From the NCBI RefSeq assembly GCF_001557215.1, contig NZ_LSJM01000111.1, forward strand, positions 32,157 to 96,156: 64,000 nt of DNA, read 5' to 3'. Each line of letters starts with the position of its first letter. The first letter of the stretch is position 1. The DNA comes from Sphingomonas sp. CCH9-E2 (GTDB lineage Bacteria; Pseudomonadota; Alphaproteobacteria; Sphingomonadales; Sphingomonadaceae). The notes beneath the pieces are model-generated. The model had not been told where the DNA came from. It did not search any database and saw only the letters and a program-made list of their open reading frames with translations. Made by a program: the position numbers and the translations under genes. This document shows positions 27,278 to 35,638 of the stretch, piece by piece.

Positions 27278-28477
27278 TCACGCAGCGGCTGCCTTTCGGC
27301 CCGACAGCCGGCCCTTGAACATCTCGCGCGCGATGATCGTCTTCATGATCTCGATCGATCCACCGGCAATCTTGACGATGCGGGCGTCGGCATAGGCCCG
27401 AGCGATTGGATATTCCCACATATAGCCCCACCCGCCGAACAGTTGCAGGCACTTGTCAGCCGCTTCGCAATGCAATTCCGCGGTGATCATCTTGGCCATC
27501 GCGGCGGTCACCGCGTCGAGCTTGCCGTCCATGAACAACTCGATGCACTTGTCCGTGAACACGCGCGCCGCGACGCTGCGCGCCTTCAGGTCGGCGAGCA
27601 CGAACTGGGTGTTCTGGAAATCCGCGATCGTCTGATCGAACGCCCGGCGCTCCGCCGTATAATCGACCGTCCACTCGATCATCGTCTCGGTGACCGTCGC
27701 AGATCGGATCGCCTGGGCGAGCCGCTCCTGCGACAGCTTCGTCATCATCAGCTTGAAGCCCTGCCCCTCCGCGCCCAGCATCGCGCTGGCGGGCACGCGC
27801 ATATCCTCGAAAAACAGCTCGGACGTATCCTGCGCCTTCATCCCGAGCTTCTCGAGATTCTTGCCGCGGTTAAACCCGGGGGTGTTCGCATCGACGAGGA
27901 ACAGCGACACACCCTTTGCACCGGCCGAGCTGTCGGTCTTCGTCGCCAGCACCAGCACGTCGCACATCTGCCCGTTGGATATGAAGACCTTTTGTCCGTT
28001 AATGACGAAATCGGCGTCATTGTCGCCGGGCGCGGCGGCGGGATCGCGCACCGCGCGGGTGCGCACCGCCTTCAAGTCGCTCCCGGCGTGCGGCTCGGTC
28101 ATGCCAAGCGACCCGATCGCCTCGCCACGAACCATCTTGGGCAGCCATTGGCGCTTCTGCTCGTCCGAGCCGAACGACAGGATGTAGGTCGCCACAAGAT
28201 CGGTGTGGATCAGAAAGCCCGGCCCGCTCGCACCGACCCGCCACAACTCCTCGAACACCACCACGTCGAATAGGTAATCGAGGCCAAGTCCGCCATATTC
28301 TTCCGGCACGGTGCAGCACAGCAATCCGGCGGCGCCAGCCTTGAGCCACAATTCGCGCGGGACAATTCCGGCTTCCTCCCATTGGGCATGGTAGGGCACG
28401 ATATCGGCTTCGATAAACCGACGTACGGTTTCGCGCCACATTTCATGCTCGGCGGTGAAGATGCTGCGCTCGATCAT
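27278..28477 (-). CDS. Acyl-CoA dehydrogenase (long-chain/isovaleryl-like branch)
   Basis: 399 aa FAD enzyme introducing an alpha,beta double bond; electrons go to ETF. The signatures GMTEPHAGSDL and GGWGYMWEYPIARAYADARI are present. The medium-chain-type Glu of the EGT motif is replaced by GGS, so the base is probably Glu251 in SQERL, as in isovaleryl- and long-chain enzymes. First gene of the minus operon that continues through marR, badH, badI, CoA-transferase, BKACE, ligase and hydratase. A cyclohexanecarboxyl-CoA-type substrate (AliB role) would fit, but specificity is inferred from context. Confidence 0.92.
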   Translation of the reverse strand: MIERSIFTAEHEMWRETVRRFIEADIVPYHAQWEEAGIVPRELWLKAGAAGLLCCTVPEEYGGLGLDYLFDVVVFEELWRVGASGPGFLIHTDLVATYILSFGSDEQKRQWLPKMVRGEAIGSLGMTEPHAGSDLKAVRTRAVRDPAAAPGDNDADFVINGQKVFISNGQMCDVLVLATKTDSSAGAKGVSLFLVDANTPGFNRGKNLEKLGMKAQDTSELFFEDMRVPASAMLGAEGQGFKLMMTKLSQERLAQAIRSATVTETMIEWTVDYTAERRAFDQTIADFQNTQFVLADLKARSVAARVFTDKCIELFMDGKLDAVTAAMAKMITAELHCEAADKCLQLFGGWGYMWEYPIARAYADARIVKIAGGSIEIMKTIIAREMFKGRLSGRKAAAA

Positions 28478-28754
28478 GCTGATGCCTCGTTTTGCCGCGA
28501 CGGAACGGGAACATTCGCCCCCCGCCCACTGCGTCCTCCGAACTTCGGAAATTTCTGCTTCGCGCCGATTGCGCGGCCTGCCGATTGGTGTGTCACCAGG
28601 TACCGACGATGTGGCACATCGGCAAATATCAGGCGATTCGCCGCGCTGACCACATCCTCTCCCCTCGATCGCAAACTTTCGTGAACCTGTTTACAAACGC
28701 GGCGCGTGCTGTCAACACAACTGAAGCGAAAGCCAGAAACTTGATGGGAACAGG
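28478..28754. promoter_or_regulatory. Divergent promoter region of the two ring-degradation operons
   Basis: 277 bases between the leftward acyl-CoA dehydrogenase operon and the rightward operon starting at 28755. No gene is supported. It contains an operator-like inverted repeat at 28681-28694 placed 61 bases before the rightward start codon. Confidence 0.6.
28681..28694. promoter_or_regulatory. GTGAAC-CT-GTTTAC inverted-repeat operator
   Basis: Near-perfect 6-2-6 palindrome with one mismatch (GTGAAC versus GTAAAC). It shares the spacer CT and the right half with the perfect site at 37847-37862. Position fits control of the divergent operons. The binding protein is inferred to be the TetR at 43520-44269. 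Confidence 0.55.
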
Positions 28755-30170
28755 ATGTCGGACAGGTTCATCAGCGGGGTCGGCGGCTATCTGCCGCTGC
28801 TGCGAATGGACCGCGGCGTGGCGGCGAAATCGTTGCGCTTCGCGGGCCTTGGCGGTCGGACTGCTGGACGGCGGGCGGTGGCCGGCTGGGACGAGGACGC
28901 CGTAACGCTTGCGGCCGAAGCCGCGCGGCAGTTGGCCGTACCGGACAAGCTGATCTTCGCCTCCACCTCCGCGCCGTTCCACGAGCGGCTGCAGGCAACA
29001 CTCGTCGCCGCTGCGCTCGACCTGCCGGAAACGACCCGCACCGGTGACGTGTCGGGCGCGCGCCGGTGCGGTGTGTCAGCGCTGCTCGACGCTCTGCTGG
29101 GCACCGGCAATGGGACGATTGCCGCTGGTGAAAAGCGCCTGACTCGACCGGGTAGCGCTGCCCACCTGGCATGGGGCGATGGCGGTGCCGCGATTTCAGT
29201 CGGCGACTCGGGCAGTGCGCGGCTGATCGGTTTCGCCAGCCGTACGCACGACCTGATCGACATCTACGCCTCGCGCGATGTCGAGACCCCTTACCTGGCC
29301 GAAGAGCGGTTCGTCCGCGATACCGCCGGCGCGTTGATCGCCGAAACGGTCGCTGCCGCCTGTGCCGCCGCAGGCGTGTCGCCCGGGAGCATCGCGCACG
29401 CCGCGGTGCACGAGCCGCTCGCCGGCATGTGGCGCGACATCGCCGCGCGAGTGGGAACGAAGGCAGAGAACCACGCGGCGGCGCTCGATGCGTCAGCCGG
29501 CGATCTCGGCGCGGCACACGCGCCTTACGCACTGGCGCTGGCGCTGGCGGCAGCGCAGCCGGGTGATCTCGTGCTGCTCGCCGGCTTCGGCTCGGGTTGC
29601 GACGCGCTCGTGTTCGAGGTGACCGGCGAAACCCCGGGCGCAGCATCTGCCGCAGCCGCGCTCGCGTTCGGCCTCGCCCTGACCGATTACGTCCGCTTCC
29701 TCGCACTGACCCGCGCCATCGACCTCGACTTCGGCGTGCGTGCCGAATTCGAGCAAAAGGCGCAGGCTGCCGTGATCGAGCGTCATGGCCGCGACGCGAT
29801 GGCGTTCATCGGCGGGAGCGACACCGCCGGCAACGTCCAGTTCCCCAAGTCGCGGATCCCGGTGCGTCCCGGCGCGCAAGGTATTGAGCCGCTCGAGGAT
29901 GTGCGCCTTGCCGACGTGCCTGGAACATTGGTTTCGGTGACCGCCGACCGGCTGAACTACACGCCCGATCCACCCTTCTGGTTCGGTCTGGTACAGTTTG
30001 AAGGTGGCGCGCGGGTCCTGATGGAATTGACCGACGCCGTGCCGGCCGGCTTCTCGGTGGGCGATCGACTCGCCATGCGCTTGCGGATCAAATCCCATGA
30101 CCGGACGCGCGGCATGCGCACCTATTTCTGGAAAGCGGCGCCCGCTCTGCGGCCGGCGCTGGAGGACTGA
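28755..30170 (+). CDS. HMG-CoA-synthase/KAS III-like protein fused to a DUF35 OB domain
   Basis: 471 aa. Residues 1-335 are a condensing-enzyme fold of the hydroxymethylglutaryl-CoA synthase type (GVGGYLPLLRMDR start; Cys105 in GARRCGVSALLDAL at the nucleophile position). Residues about 345-470 are a DUF35-like OB domain (GTLVSVTADRLNYTPDPPFWFGLVQFEGGARV). The zinc-ribbon position reads FIGGSDTAGNVQFPKSRIPV without any cysteine, so the metal site is lost. Archaeal HMG-CoA synthase, thiolase and DUF35 form one complex. Here the synthase and DUF35 are a single chain and the thiolase follows three bases downstream. A condensing or retro-Claisen role in beta-oxidation is inferred. Confidence 0.85.
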   Translation: MSDRFISGVGGYLPLLRMDRGVAAKSLRFAGLGGRTAGRRAVAGWDEDAVTLAAEAARQLAVPDKLIFASTSAPFHERLQATLVAAALDLPETTRTGDVSGARRCGVSALLDALLGTGNGTIAAGEKRLTRPGSAAHLAWGDGGAAISVGDSGSARLIGFASRTHDLIDIYASRDVETPYLAEERFVRDTAGALIAETVAAACAAAGVSPGSIAHAAVHEPLAGMWRDIAARVGTKAENHAAALDASAGDLGAAHAPYALALALAAAQPGDLVLLAGFGSGCDALVFEVTGETPGAASAAAALAFGLALTDYVRFLALTRAIDLDFGVRAEFEQKAQAAVIERHGRDAMAFIGGSDTAGNVQFPKSRIPVRPGAQGIEPLEDVRLADVPGTLVSVTADRLNYTPDPPFWFGLVQFEGGARVLMELTDAVPAGFSVGDRLAMRLRIKSHDRTRGMRTYFWKAAPALRPALED

Positions 30171-30173
30171 AAC

Positions 30174-31373
30174 ATGGCAAGCGGTATCAAGGATCGGGTG
30201 GCGATCATCGGCATGGGCTGCACCGCCTTTGGCGAGCGGTGGGATGCTGGGGCCGACGCGCTGATGGTCGAGGCGTTCGAGGAAGCGATCGCCGATGCCG
30301 GGATCGACCGCCGGCAGATCGAGGCGGCGTGGATGGGCAATGCGCTCGACGACATCAATGTCGGCAATTCGGCGCTGCCGCTCGCCCATGCGCTGCGCCT
30401 TGAGACGATACCGGTCAGCCGCGTCGAGAATATGTGCGCGACCGGCACGGAAGCGCTGCGCGCCGCCGCCTATGCCGTAGCGTCGGGCGCAGTCGATTTC
30501 GCGCTGGCGCTGGGCGTCGAAAAGCTCAAGGACACCGGCTATGGCGGCCTGCCGCTGCGGACCAAGGGGCTCGCGAACGACCTGTGGATGCCCTATGGCT
30601 CGGCCCCTGGCACCTTTGCGCAGCTCGCCGGCGCCTATACCGCCAAGCACCGCGTCGATGCCGGCGATCTCAAGCGTGCGATGGCGCATGTGTCCTGGAA
30701 GAGCCACCAGAACGGCGCGAAGAATGCAAAGGCGCATCTGCGCAAGCCGGTCGAGATGGACAAGATCCTGTCCGCCCCGATGATCGCCGATCCGCTGGGC
30801 CTGTTCGACTGCTGCGGCGTGTCAGACGGCGCGGCCTGCGCGATCGTCACGACGCCCGAGATCGCCAGATCGCTGGGCCGGGCCAATCCGGTGACGATCA
30901 AGGCGATCCAGCTGTCGGCCAGCAACGGCTGGGAAATGAGCTATGGCGAGTGGGACGGCGCGTCGGTGCGCAACACCCAGGTCGCCGCGCGCCGCGCCTA
31001 TGCCGAGGCCGGCATCCGCGATCCGCGCGCGGACCTCTCGCTGACCGAGGTTCACGACTGTTTCTCGGTCACCGAGCTGGTGACGATGGAAGACCTCGGC
31101 CTCTCGGACGAAGGACGCGCGGTCACCGACATCCTCGACGGTCGTTTCGATGCCGAAGGTTCGATCCCGTGTCAGATCGACGGTGGCCTGAAGTGCTTCG
31201 GCCATCCGGTCGGCGCGTCCGGGCTGCGTATGGCCTATGAGATCTATACCCAGCTGGAGGGGCGTGCCGGTGAACGCCAGCGCGCGAACGTCGATTTCGG
31301 ACTGACCCACAATCTCGGCGGATCGCCGTTCAACAGTGTTGCCGCGGTGTCGATCCTCGGCCGGCTGGACTGA
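30174..31373 (+). CDS. Acetyl-CoA acetyltransferase/SCP-x-type thiolase
   Basis: 399 aa. Nucleophile Cys88 lies in ENMCATGTEAL, and the C-terminal GGLKCFGHPVGASGLRM keeps both the Cys and the GHPxG His, so thiolytic chemistry is intact, unlike the thiolase-like protein at 10271. The TEVHDCFSVTELVTMEDLGL segment is typical of the SCP-x branch. It starts three bases after the HMG-CoA-synthase-like/DUF35 gene, suggesting a complex. It probably releases acetyl- or propionyl-CoA from a beta-ketoacyl-CoA formed after ring cleavage. Confidence 0.92.
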   Translation: MASGIKDRVAIIGMGCTAFGERWDAGADALMVEAFEEAIADAGIDRRQIEAAWMGNALDDINVGNSALPLAHALRLETIPVSRVENMCATGTEALRAAAYAVASGAVDFALALGVEKLKDTGYGGLPLRTKGLANDLWMPYGSAPGTFAQLAGAYTAKHRVDAGDLKRAMAHVSWKSHQNGAKNAKAHLRKPVEMDKILSAPMIADPLGLFDCCGVSDGAACAIVTTPEIARSLGRANPVTIKAIQLSASNGWEMSYGEWDGASVRNTQVAARRAYAEAGIRDPRADLSLTEVHDCFSVTELVTMEDLGLSDEGRAVTDILDGRFDAEGSIPCQIDGGLKCFGHPVGASGLRMAYEIYTQLEGRAGERQRANVDFGLTHNLGGSPFNSVAAVSILGRLD

Positions 31374-31389
31374 AGGAAGGAGAGCATCC

Positions 31390-31842
31390 GTGACAGGCCT
31401 GTATTTCGACGAGTTCACAGTTGGCGCCAGATTCGCCCATGAGATCCGCCGCACGGTCACCGACATGGACAATATGATGTTTTCGTCGCTGACGTTCAAT
31501 CCGGCAGCGATCCACATCGATCATGACTATGCGGCGAAGACCGAGTTCGGTCGTCCGCTGATGAACTCGATCTTCACGCTCGGTCTGGTCATCGGCCTGA
31601 GCGTGCAGGACACGACCTTCGGCACGACCGTCGCCAATCTGGGGATGACCGACACGACGTTTCCCAAGCCCGTCTTTGCCGGCGACACGATCCGCGCCGA
31701 GACGACGGTGCTCGAGTTGCGCCCATCAAAGTCCCGGCCGGGCCAAGGCATCGTCACGTTCGAACATATCGGCCTCAACCAGCGTGACGAGATCGTCTGC
31801 CGCACCGTACGCAACGCGCTGATGCTGGCCCGCCCATCATGA
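31390..31842 (+). CDS. MaoC-family hydratase, mesaconyl-CoA-hydratase-like
   Basis: 150 aa from GTG 31390 after AAGGAG. The hot-dog motif is FNPAAIHIDHDYAAKTEFGRPLMNS, with the usual NP.H.D hydratase residues, and PVFAGDTIRAETTVLELR supplies the later strands. Its stop overlaps the start of the CitE-like lyase gene (ATGA). Mesaconyl-CoA hydratase paired with methylmalyl-CoA lyase is a known functional couple, so this pair may hydrate an unsaturated dicarboxylic thioester and then split the beta-hydroxyacid. The exact substrate is inferred. Confidence 0.85.
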   Translation: MTGLYFDEFTVGARFAHEIRRTVTDMDNMMFSSLTFNPAAIHIDHDYAAKTEFGRPLMNSIFTLGLVIGLSVQDTTFGTTVANLGMTDTTFPKPVFAGDTIRAETTVLELRPSKSRPGQGIVTFEHIGLNQRDEIVCRTVRNALMLARPS

Positions 31843-32714
31843 AGCTGCGCTCGCTCCTGTTCGTGCCCGGCGACAGCGAGAAGAAGTTTCGCCGAGCTTG
31901 CGAGTCGCAAGCCGATGTCCTGTTCCTTGACCTAGAGGATTCGGTCGCGCCCTCGCAAAAACACGCAGCGCGCGGCACCGTCGCCGGCTGGCTCGACCAG
32001 GCAGGCGATGTGGCGCCGGCGCTGTTCGTGCGGATCAATCCGTTCGACACCGGGCTGACGCTCGGTGATCTGGCGGCGGTGGTACGGCCCGGCCTTGCCG
32101 GCCTGCTCGTGCCCAAGGCAAACGGCGCTGAGGACATCGTGCGCATCGGTCACTATCTCGACGCGCTTGAGGAACGGGCCGGAATGCCCGGTGGCGCCGT
32201 GAAGCTCATGGTCGTCGCCACGGAGACCCCAGCGGCGATGTTCGCGCTCGGCAGCTATGCGCCCGCCCACCCGCGCCTGGCCGGGCTGACCTGGGGCGCC
32301 GAGGACCTCGCCGCCGCGATCGGCGCGACTGGCAACAAGGGCGAGGATGGCGACTGGTCCTTCCCATATCAGGTCGCGCGCGCACAATGTCTGTTCGCCG
32401 CCGCCAGCGCGAACGTCGCGCCGATCGACACCCTCTTCGCCGATTTCCGCGATGCCGAAGGGCTAGAGCGGTCGTGCCGGGTGGCCCGGCGCGACGGCTT
32501 CGTCGGGCGCATCGCGATCCATCCCGATCAGGTCGCGACGATCAACGCCGCCTTCTCACCATCGGCCGATGAGATTGCCGAGGCGCGCCGCGTCGTCGAC
32601 GCCTTCGCCGCGCAGCCCGACGCCGGAACGCTCGGCATCGACGGCAAGATGTACGACATCCCCCATCTGAAGGCCGCGCAGCGAACGCTCGCCGCGGCAG
32701 GAGACCCGGCATGA
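31839..32714 (+). CDS. HpcH/HpaI aldolase, citrate-lyase-beta/malyl-CoA-lyase-like
   Basis: 291 aa TIM-barrel Mg-dependent C-C lyase acting on malyl- or citramalyl-CoA-type thioesters. RSLLFVPGDSEKKFRRA, DVLFLDLEDSVAP, VRINPFDTG, VVATETPAAMF and LTWGAEDLAAAIGA are family motifs, with the Glu and Asp in the last two as metal ligands. Both ends overlap neighbours by ATGA. It would yield glyoxylate or pyruvate plus an acyl-CoA from the product of the adjacent MaoC hydratase. Confidence 0.92.
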   Translation: MKLRSLLFVPGDSEKKFRRACESQADVLFLDLEDSVAPSQKHAARGTVAGWLDQAGDVAPALFVRINPFDTGLTLGDLAAVVRPGLAGLLVPKANGAEDIVRIGHYLDALEERAGMPGGAVKLMVVATETPAAMFALGSYAPAHPRLAGLTWGAEDLAAAIGATGNKGEDGDWSFPYQVARAQCLFAAASANVAPIDTLFADFRDAEGLERSCRVARRDGFVGRIAIHPDQVATINAAFSPSADEIAEARRVVDAFAAQPDAGTLGIDGKMYDIPHLKAAQRTLAAAGDPA

Positions 32715-33889
32715 GCTCACCGCGCCCGCTACCCACACAGGAAGACCTTGACGCGATCCGCGAAGGCGTGCGCGCGGTCTGCGCGCCGTTCAACGACGAA
32801 TATTGGCTCGATCGCGACAATAGCGGCGAATTTCCCCGCGACTTCCACCGCGCGATGGCGGACGGCGGCTGGCTCGGCATTACCATGCCCGAGGAATATG
32901 GCGGATCGGGCCTCGGCGTGACCGAGGCGATGACCATGATCCGCGAGGTCGCGTCATGCGGCGGCGGGTTTGCCGCATCCTCGACCATCCATATCAACCT
33001 GTTCGGCCCGCATCCCATCGTGGTGAAGGGCACGCCCGAGCAGAAGGCGCGCTGGGTGCCGCGTCTGGTGTCCGGCGACGATCAGGTCTGTTTCGGCTTT
33101 ACCGAGCCCGATGCCGGGCTCAACACTACGCGCATCAAGACTTTTGCCGAGAAGGTGCCCGGCGGCTACCGCGTGAACGGGCAGAAGGTATGGACCTCGA
33201 CCGCACAGGTCGCGAACAAGATCATGCTGCTGACCCGCACGACCAAGTTCGAGGATTGTGCGAAGCCGACTGACGGCATCACGATCTTCTACACGGATCT
33301 CGACCGGTCGAAGATTGACGTCCACCTCATTCCCAAGATGGGCCGCAAGGCGGTGGATTCGAACGCGATCTTCATCGAGGATCTATTCATCCCCGACGAG
33401 GACCGGATCGGCGAGGAGGGCAAGGGCTTCGGCTATATCCTGCACAGCCTCAATCCCGAGCGAATCCTGATCGCGGCGGCAGCGATGGGGATCGGCAGCG
33501 ACGCGCTGCGCCGCGCCGTTGATTACGCCAAGGAACGCGTCGTGTTCGATCGCGCGATCGGGCAGAACCAGGGGATTCAGCACCCACTCGCCGAACGCTG
33601 GATGTATCTGGAAAGCGCCTGGCTGATGGCCGAGAAAGCCGCGCGCCTCTATGACAGCGGTCTACCCTGCGGGGCGGAAGCGAACAGCGCCAAGTTCCTG
33701 GCGGCGCGCGCCTGCCATGATGCCGCCTGGCAAGCCGTCGCGACGCATGGCGGCTTTGGCTATGCCAAGGAATATCATGTCGAGCGGCTGTACCGCGAAA
33801 GCGCGCTCACCCGCCTCGCCCCGATCACCGAACAGCTGATTGCCAGCTTCATCGCCGAGAAGGTTCTCGGCCTGCCGAAGAGTTACTGA
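32711..33889 (+). CDS. Acyl-CoA dehydrogenase
   Basis: 392 aa. It has the FGFTEPDAGLNTTRI binding segment, VNGQKVWTSTAQ, and ATHGGFGYAKEYHVERLYRESALTRLAPITEQL at the C-terminus, which lacks the medium-chain EGT Glu; the base is likely the Glu in NPERILIA. The start overlaps the CitE-like stop. It precedes an SDR and a double hot-dog hydratase, so the three can run dehydrogenation, hydration and oxidation of one beta-oxidation round. Distinct from the 27278 and 36617 enzymes, implying several different acyl-CoA substrates. Confidence 0.93.
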   Translation: MSSPRPLPTQEDLDAIREGVRAVCAPFNDEYWLDRDNSGEFPRDFHRAMADGGWLGITMPEEYGGSGLGVTEAMTMIREVASCGGGFAASSTIHINLFGPHPIVVKGTPEQKARWVPRLVSGDDQVCFGFTEPDAGLNTTRIKTFAEKVPGGYRVNGQKVWTSTAQVANKIMLLTRTTKFEDCAKPTDGITIFYTDLDRSKIDVHLIPKMGRKAVDSNAIFIEDLFIPDEDRIGEEGKGFGYILHSLNPERILIAAAAMGIGSDALRRAVDYAKERVVFDRAIGQNQGIQHPLAERWMYLESAWLMAEKAARLYDSGLPCGAEANSAKFLAARACHDAAWQAVATHGGFGYAKEYHVERLYRESALTRLAPITEQLIASFIAEKVLGLPKSY

Positions 33890-33890
33890 C

Positions 33891-34802
33891 ATGGGATTGA
33901 TGGAAGGCAAGGTCGCGCTGGTCACCGGCGCGGGACGCGGGGTCGGACGCGGCATCGCACTGGCGATGGCACAGGCCGGCGCGGCGGTCGTGGTCAACGA
34001 TCTGGGCGTCGCGCTGGACGGCGAACGCGCCGACGGCTCGCCGGCCGAGCAGGTCGTGGCGGAGATCACGGCAGCGGGCGGCCGCGCCGTCGCCAATCAT
34101 GACAGCGTCGCCGACTGGTCCGGCGCGACGGCGATGGTGCGGCAAGCGATCGACAGCTTTGGCCGGATCGACACGGTCGTGAACAATGCCGGAAATCTGC
34201 GCGACCTGTTCTTCCACAAGATGGGCCCGGACGATTTCGACGCCGTGCTCGCAGTGCACCTCAAAGGAAGCTTCAACACCAGCCGCGCCGCCGCGCCGCT
34301 GTTCAAGGAACAGGGCTCGGGCGCCTATATTCACATGACCTCGACCTCGGGCCTGATCGGCAATTTCGGTCAGGCGAACTATTCCGCGGCAAAGCTTGGC
34401 GTGGTCGGGCTGTCGAAGTCGATTGCGCTCGACATGCAGCGGTTCGGCGTGCGCTCGAATGCCGTCGCGCCGTTCGCCTGGACGCGCATGATCGATTCGA
34501 TTCCCACCGACACGCCCGAGCAGCAGAAACGGGTAGAGGGGCTGAAGCGGCTCGACGCCGACAAGATCGCGCCGTTTGTCGTCGCGCTGGCGAGCGATGG
34601 CGGCGCGCACGTCACCGGCCAGATCTTCGGCGTGCGCAACAACGAGATCTATCTGTTCTCGCAACCGCGCCCGATCCGCACCGCGCATACCGCCGAGGGA
34701 TGGACGCCCGAAGCGGTCACCGAGCGCGTGTTCGATCAGTTCGCCAATGACTTCTATCCGCTTCATCGTTCGGGCGACGTCTTCACCTGGGATCCGGTGT
34801 GA
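33891..34802 (+). CDS. SDR of the MFE-2/HSD17B4 type, (3R)-hydroxyacyl-CoA dehydrogenase
   Basis: 303 aa, ATG one base after the preceding stop. It has TGAGRGVG (12-19), VVVNDLGVALDG (33-44, typical of multifunctional enzyme type 2), NNAGNLRD, catalytic Ser151, Tyr164 and Lys168 (YSAAK), and a long C-terminal tail past the usual SDR end. The next gene encodes an (R)-specific hydratase of the same multifunctional enzyme, so the two genes form a split MFE-2 acting on (3R)-hydroxyacyl-CoAs. Start and stop overlaps couple the pair. Confidence 0.91.
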   Translation: MGLMEGKVALVTGAGRGVGRGIALAMAQAGAAVVVNDLGVALDGERADGSPAEQVVAEITAAGGRAVANHDSVADWSGATAMVRQAIDSFGRIDTVVNNAGNLRDLFFHKMGPDDFDAVLAVHLKGSFNTSRAAAPLFKEQGSGAYIHMTSTSGLIGNFGQANYSAAKLGVVGLSKSIALDMQRFGVRSNAVAPFAWTRMIDSIPTDTPEQQKRVEGLKRLDADKIAPFVVALASDGGAHVTGQIFGVRNNEIYLFSQPRPIRTAHTAEGWTPEAVTERVFDQFANDFYPLHRSGDVFTWDPV

Positions 34803-35638
34803 CGATCCGGCCGGACCTGCTGCTGGCGCACGCGTTTCCCGAGCAGCGCCAAGTTTACGACGCGCGGGATGCAATCCTCTATGCGCTCGGCCTGGGATTG
34901 GGTCGGCAGCCCGACGACTTGCCGTTTCTCGACGAGACGCAGCTTGCCGTCCTGCCGAGCTTCGCCATCACGCTGGCCTCTCCCGGCATGTGGATCCGCG
35001 ATCCGGCGTTCGGCATCGACTTTTCCCGATTGGTCCACAGCGCTCAGGACGTGACCTTCAACGCACCGCTTCCTGCATCGGGCGAAGTCGTTGGATCAGC
35101 CCGGGTCGAATCGATCGCCGATCGCGGTGCCGGACGGGGCGCGGAACTGGTGCTGCGCCGTGAGATCCGTGATGCGCGCGACGGCACGCTGCATGCCTCG
35201 GTGCGGCAGACACTGCTGCTGCGCGCCGATGGCGGCTTTGGCGGGGAGCCGGCGACGCGTGCGCCCTCGTCGATCCCGCAGCGCCCTGCCGATACAGTGG
35301 CCGACCTGGCGCTGTCGGAGCGGGCTGCGCTGATCTATCGCCTCTCGGGCGATCGCAATCCGCTGCATATCGATCCCGATTTCGCGCGCAGCGCGGGGTT
35401 CGATCGGCCGATCCTGCACGGGTTGTGCACCTATGCCGCGGCCGGCGTCGCCGTTGCGCGCGCGGCCGGCGCTTCGCCGCTGGCGATCACGCGGCTGGCC
35501 GCACGCTTTTCAGCGATCGTCTATCCCGGCGAGACCCTCCGCCTTTCGATGTGGCACGAAGCAGTTCACATTGCCTTCACCGCGCAAGTCGGCGACCGCA
35601 AGGTGCTCGACAGCGGCATATTGGAGCTCACAGTATGA
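34799..35638 (+). CDS. MaoC-type (R)-specific 2-enoyl-CoA hydratase (double hot-dog)
   Basis: 279 aa from GTG 34799. It contains two hot-dog repeats: an N-terminal FINDING-type half (FSRLVHSAQDVTFNAPLP) and a C-terminal catalytic half with YRLSGDRNPLHIDPDFARSAGFDRPILHGLCT, the hydratase-2 motif including the Asp and His. This is the architecture of the hydratase domain of peroxisomal multifunctional enzyme type 2. It follows the matching SDR, giving hydration and oxidation of enoyl-CoA in the R configuration. Its stop overlaps the flavoprotein gene (ATGA). Confidence 0.92.
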   Translation: MTIRPDLLLAHAFPEQRQVYDARDAILYALGLGLGRQPDDLPFLDETQLAVLPSFAITLASPGMWIRDPAFGIDFSRLVHSAQDVTFNAPLPASGEVVGSARVESIADRGAGRGAELVLRREIRDARDGTLHASVRQTLLLRADGGFGGEPATRAPSSIPQRPADTVADLALSERAALIYRLSGDRNPLHIDPDFARSAGFDRPILHGLCTYAAAGVAVARAAGASPLAITRLAARFSAIVYPGETLRLSMWHEAVHIAFTAQVGDRKVLDSGILELTV

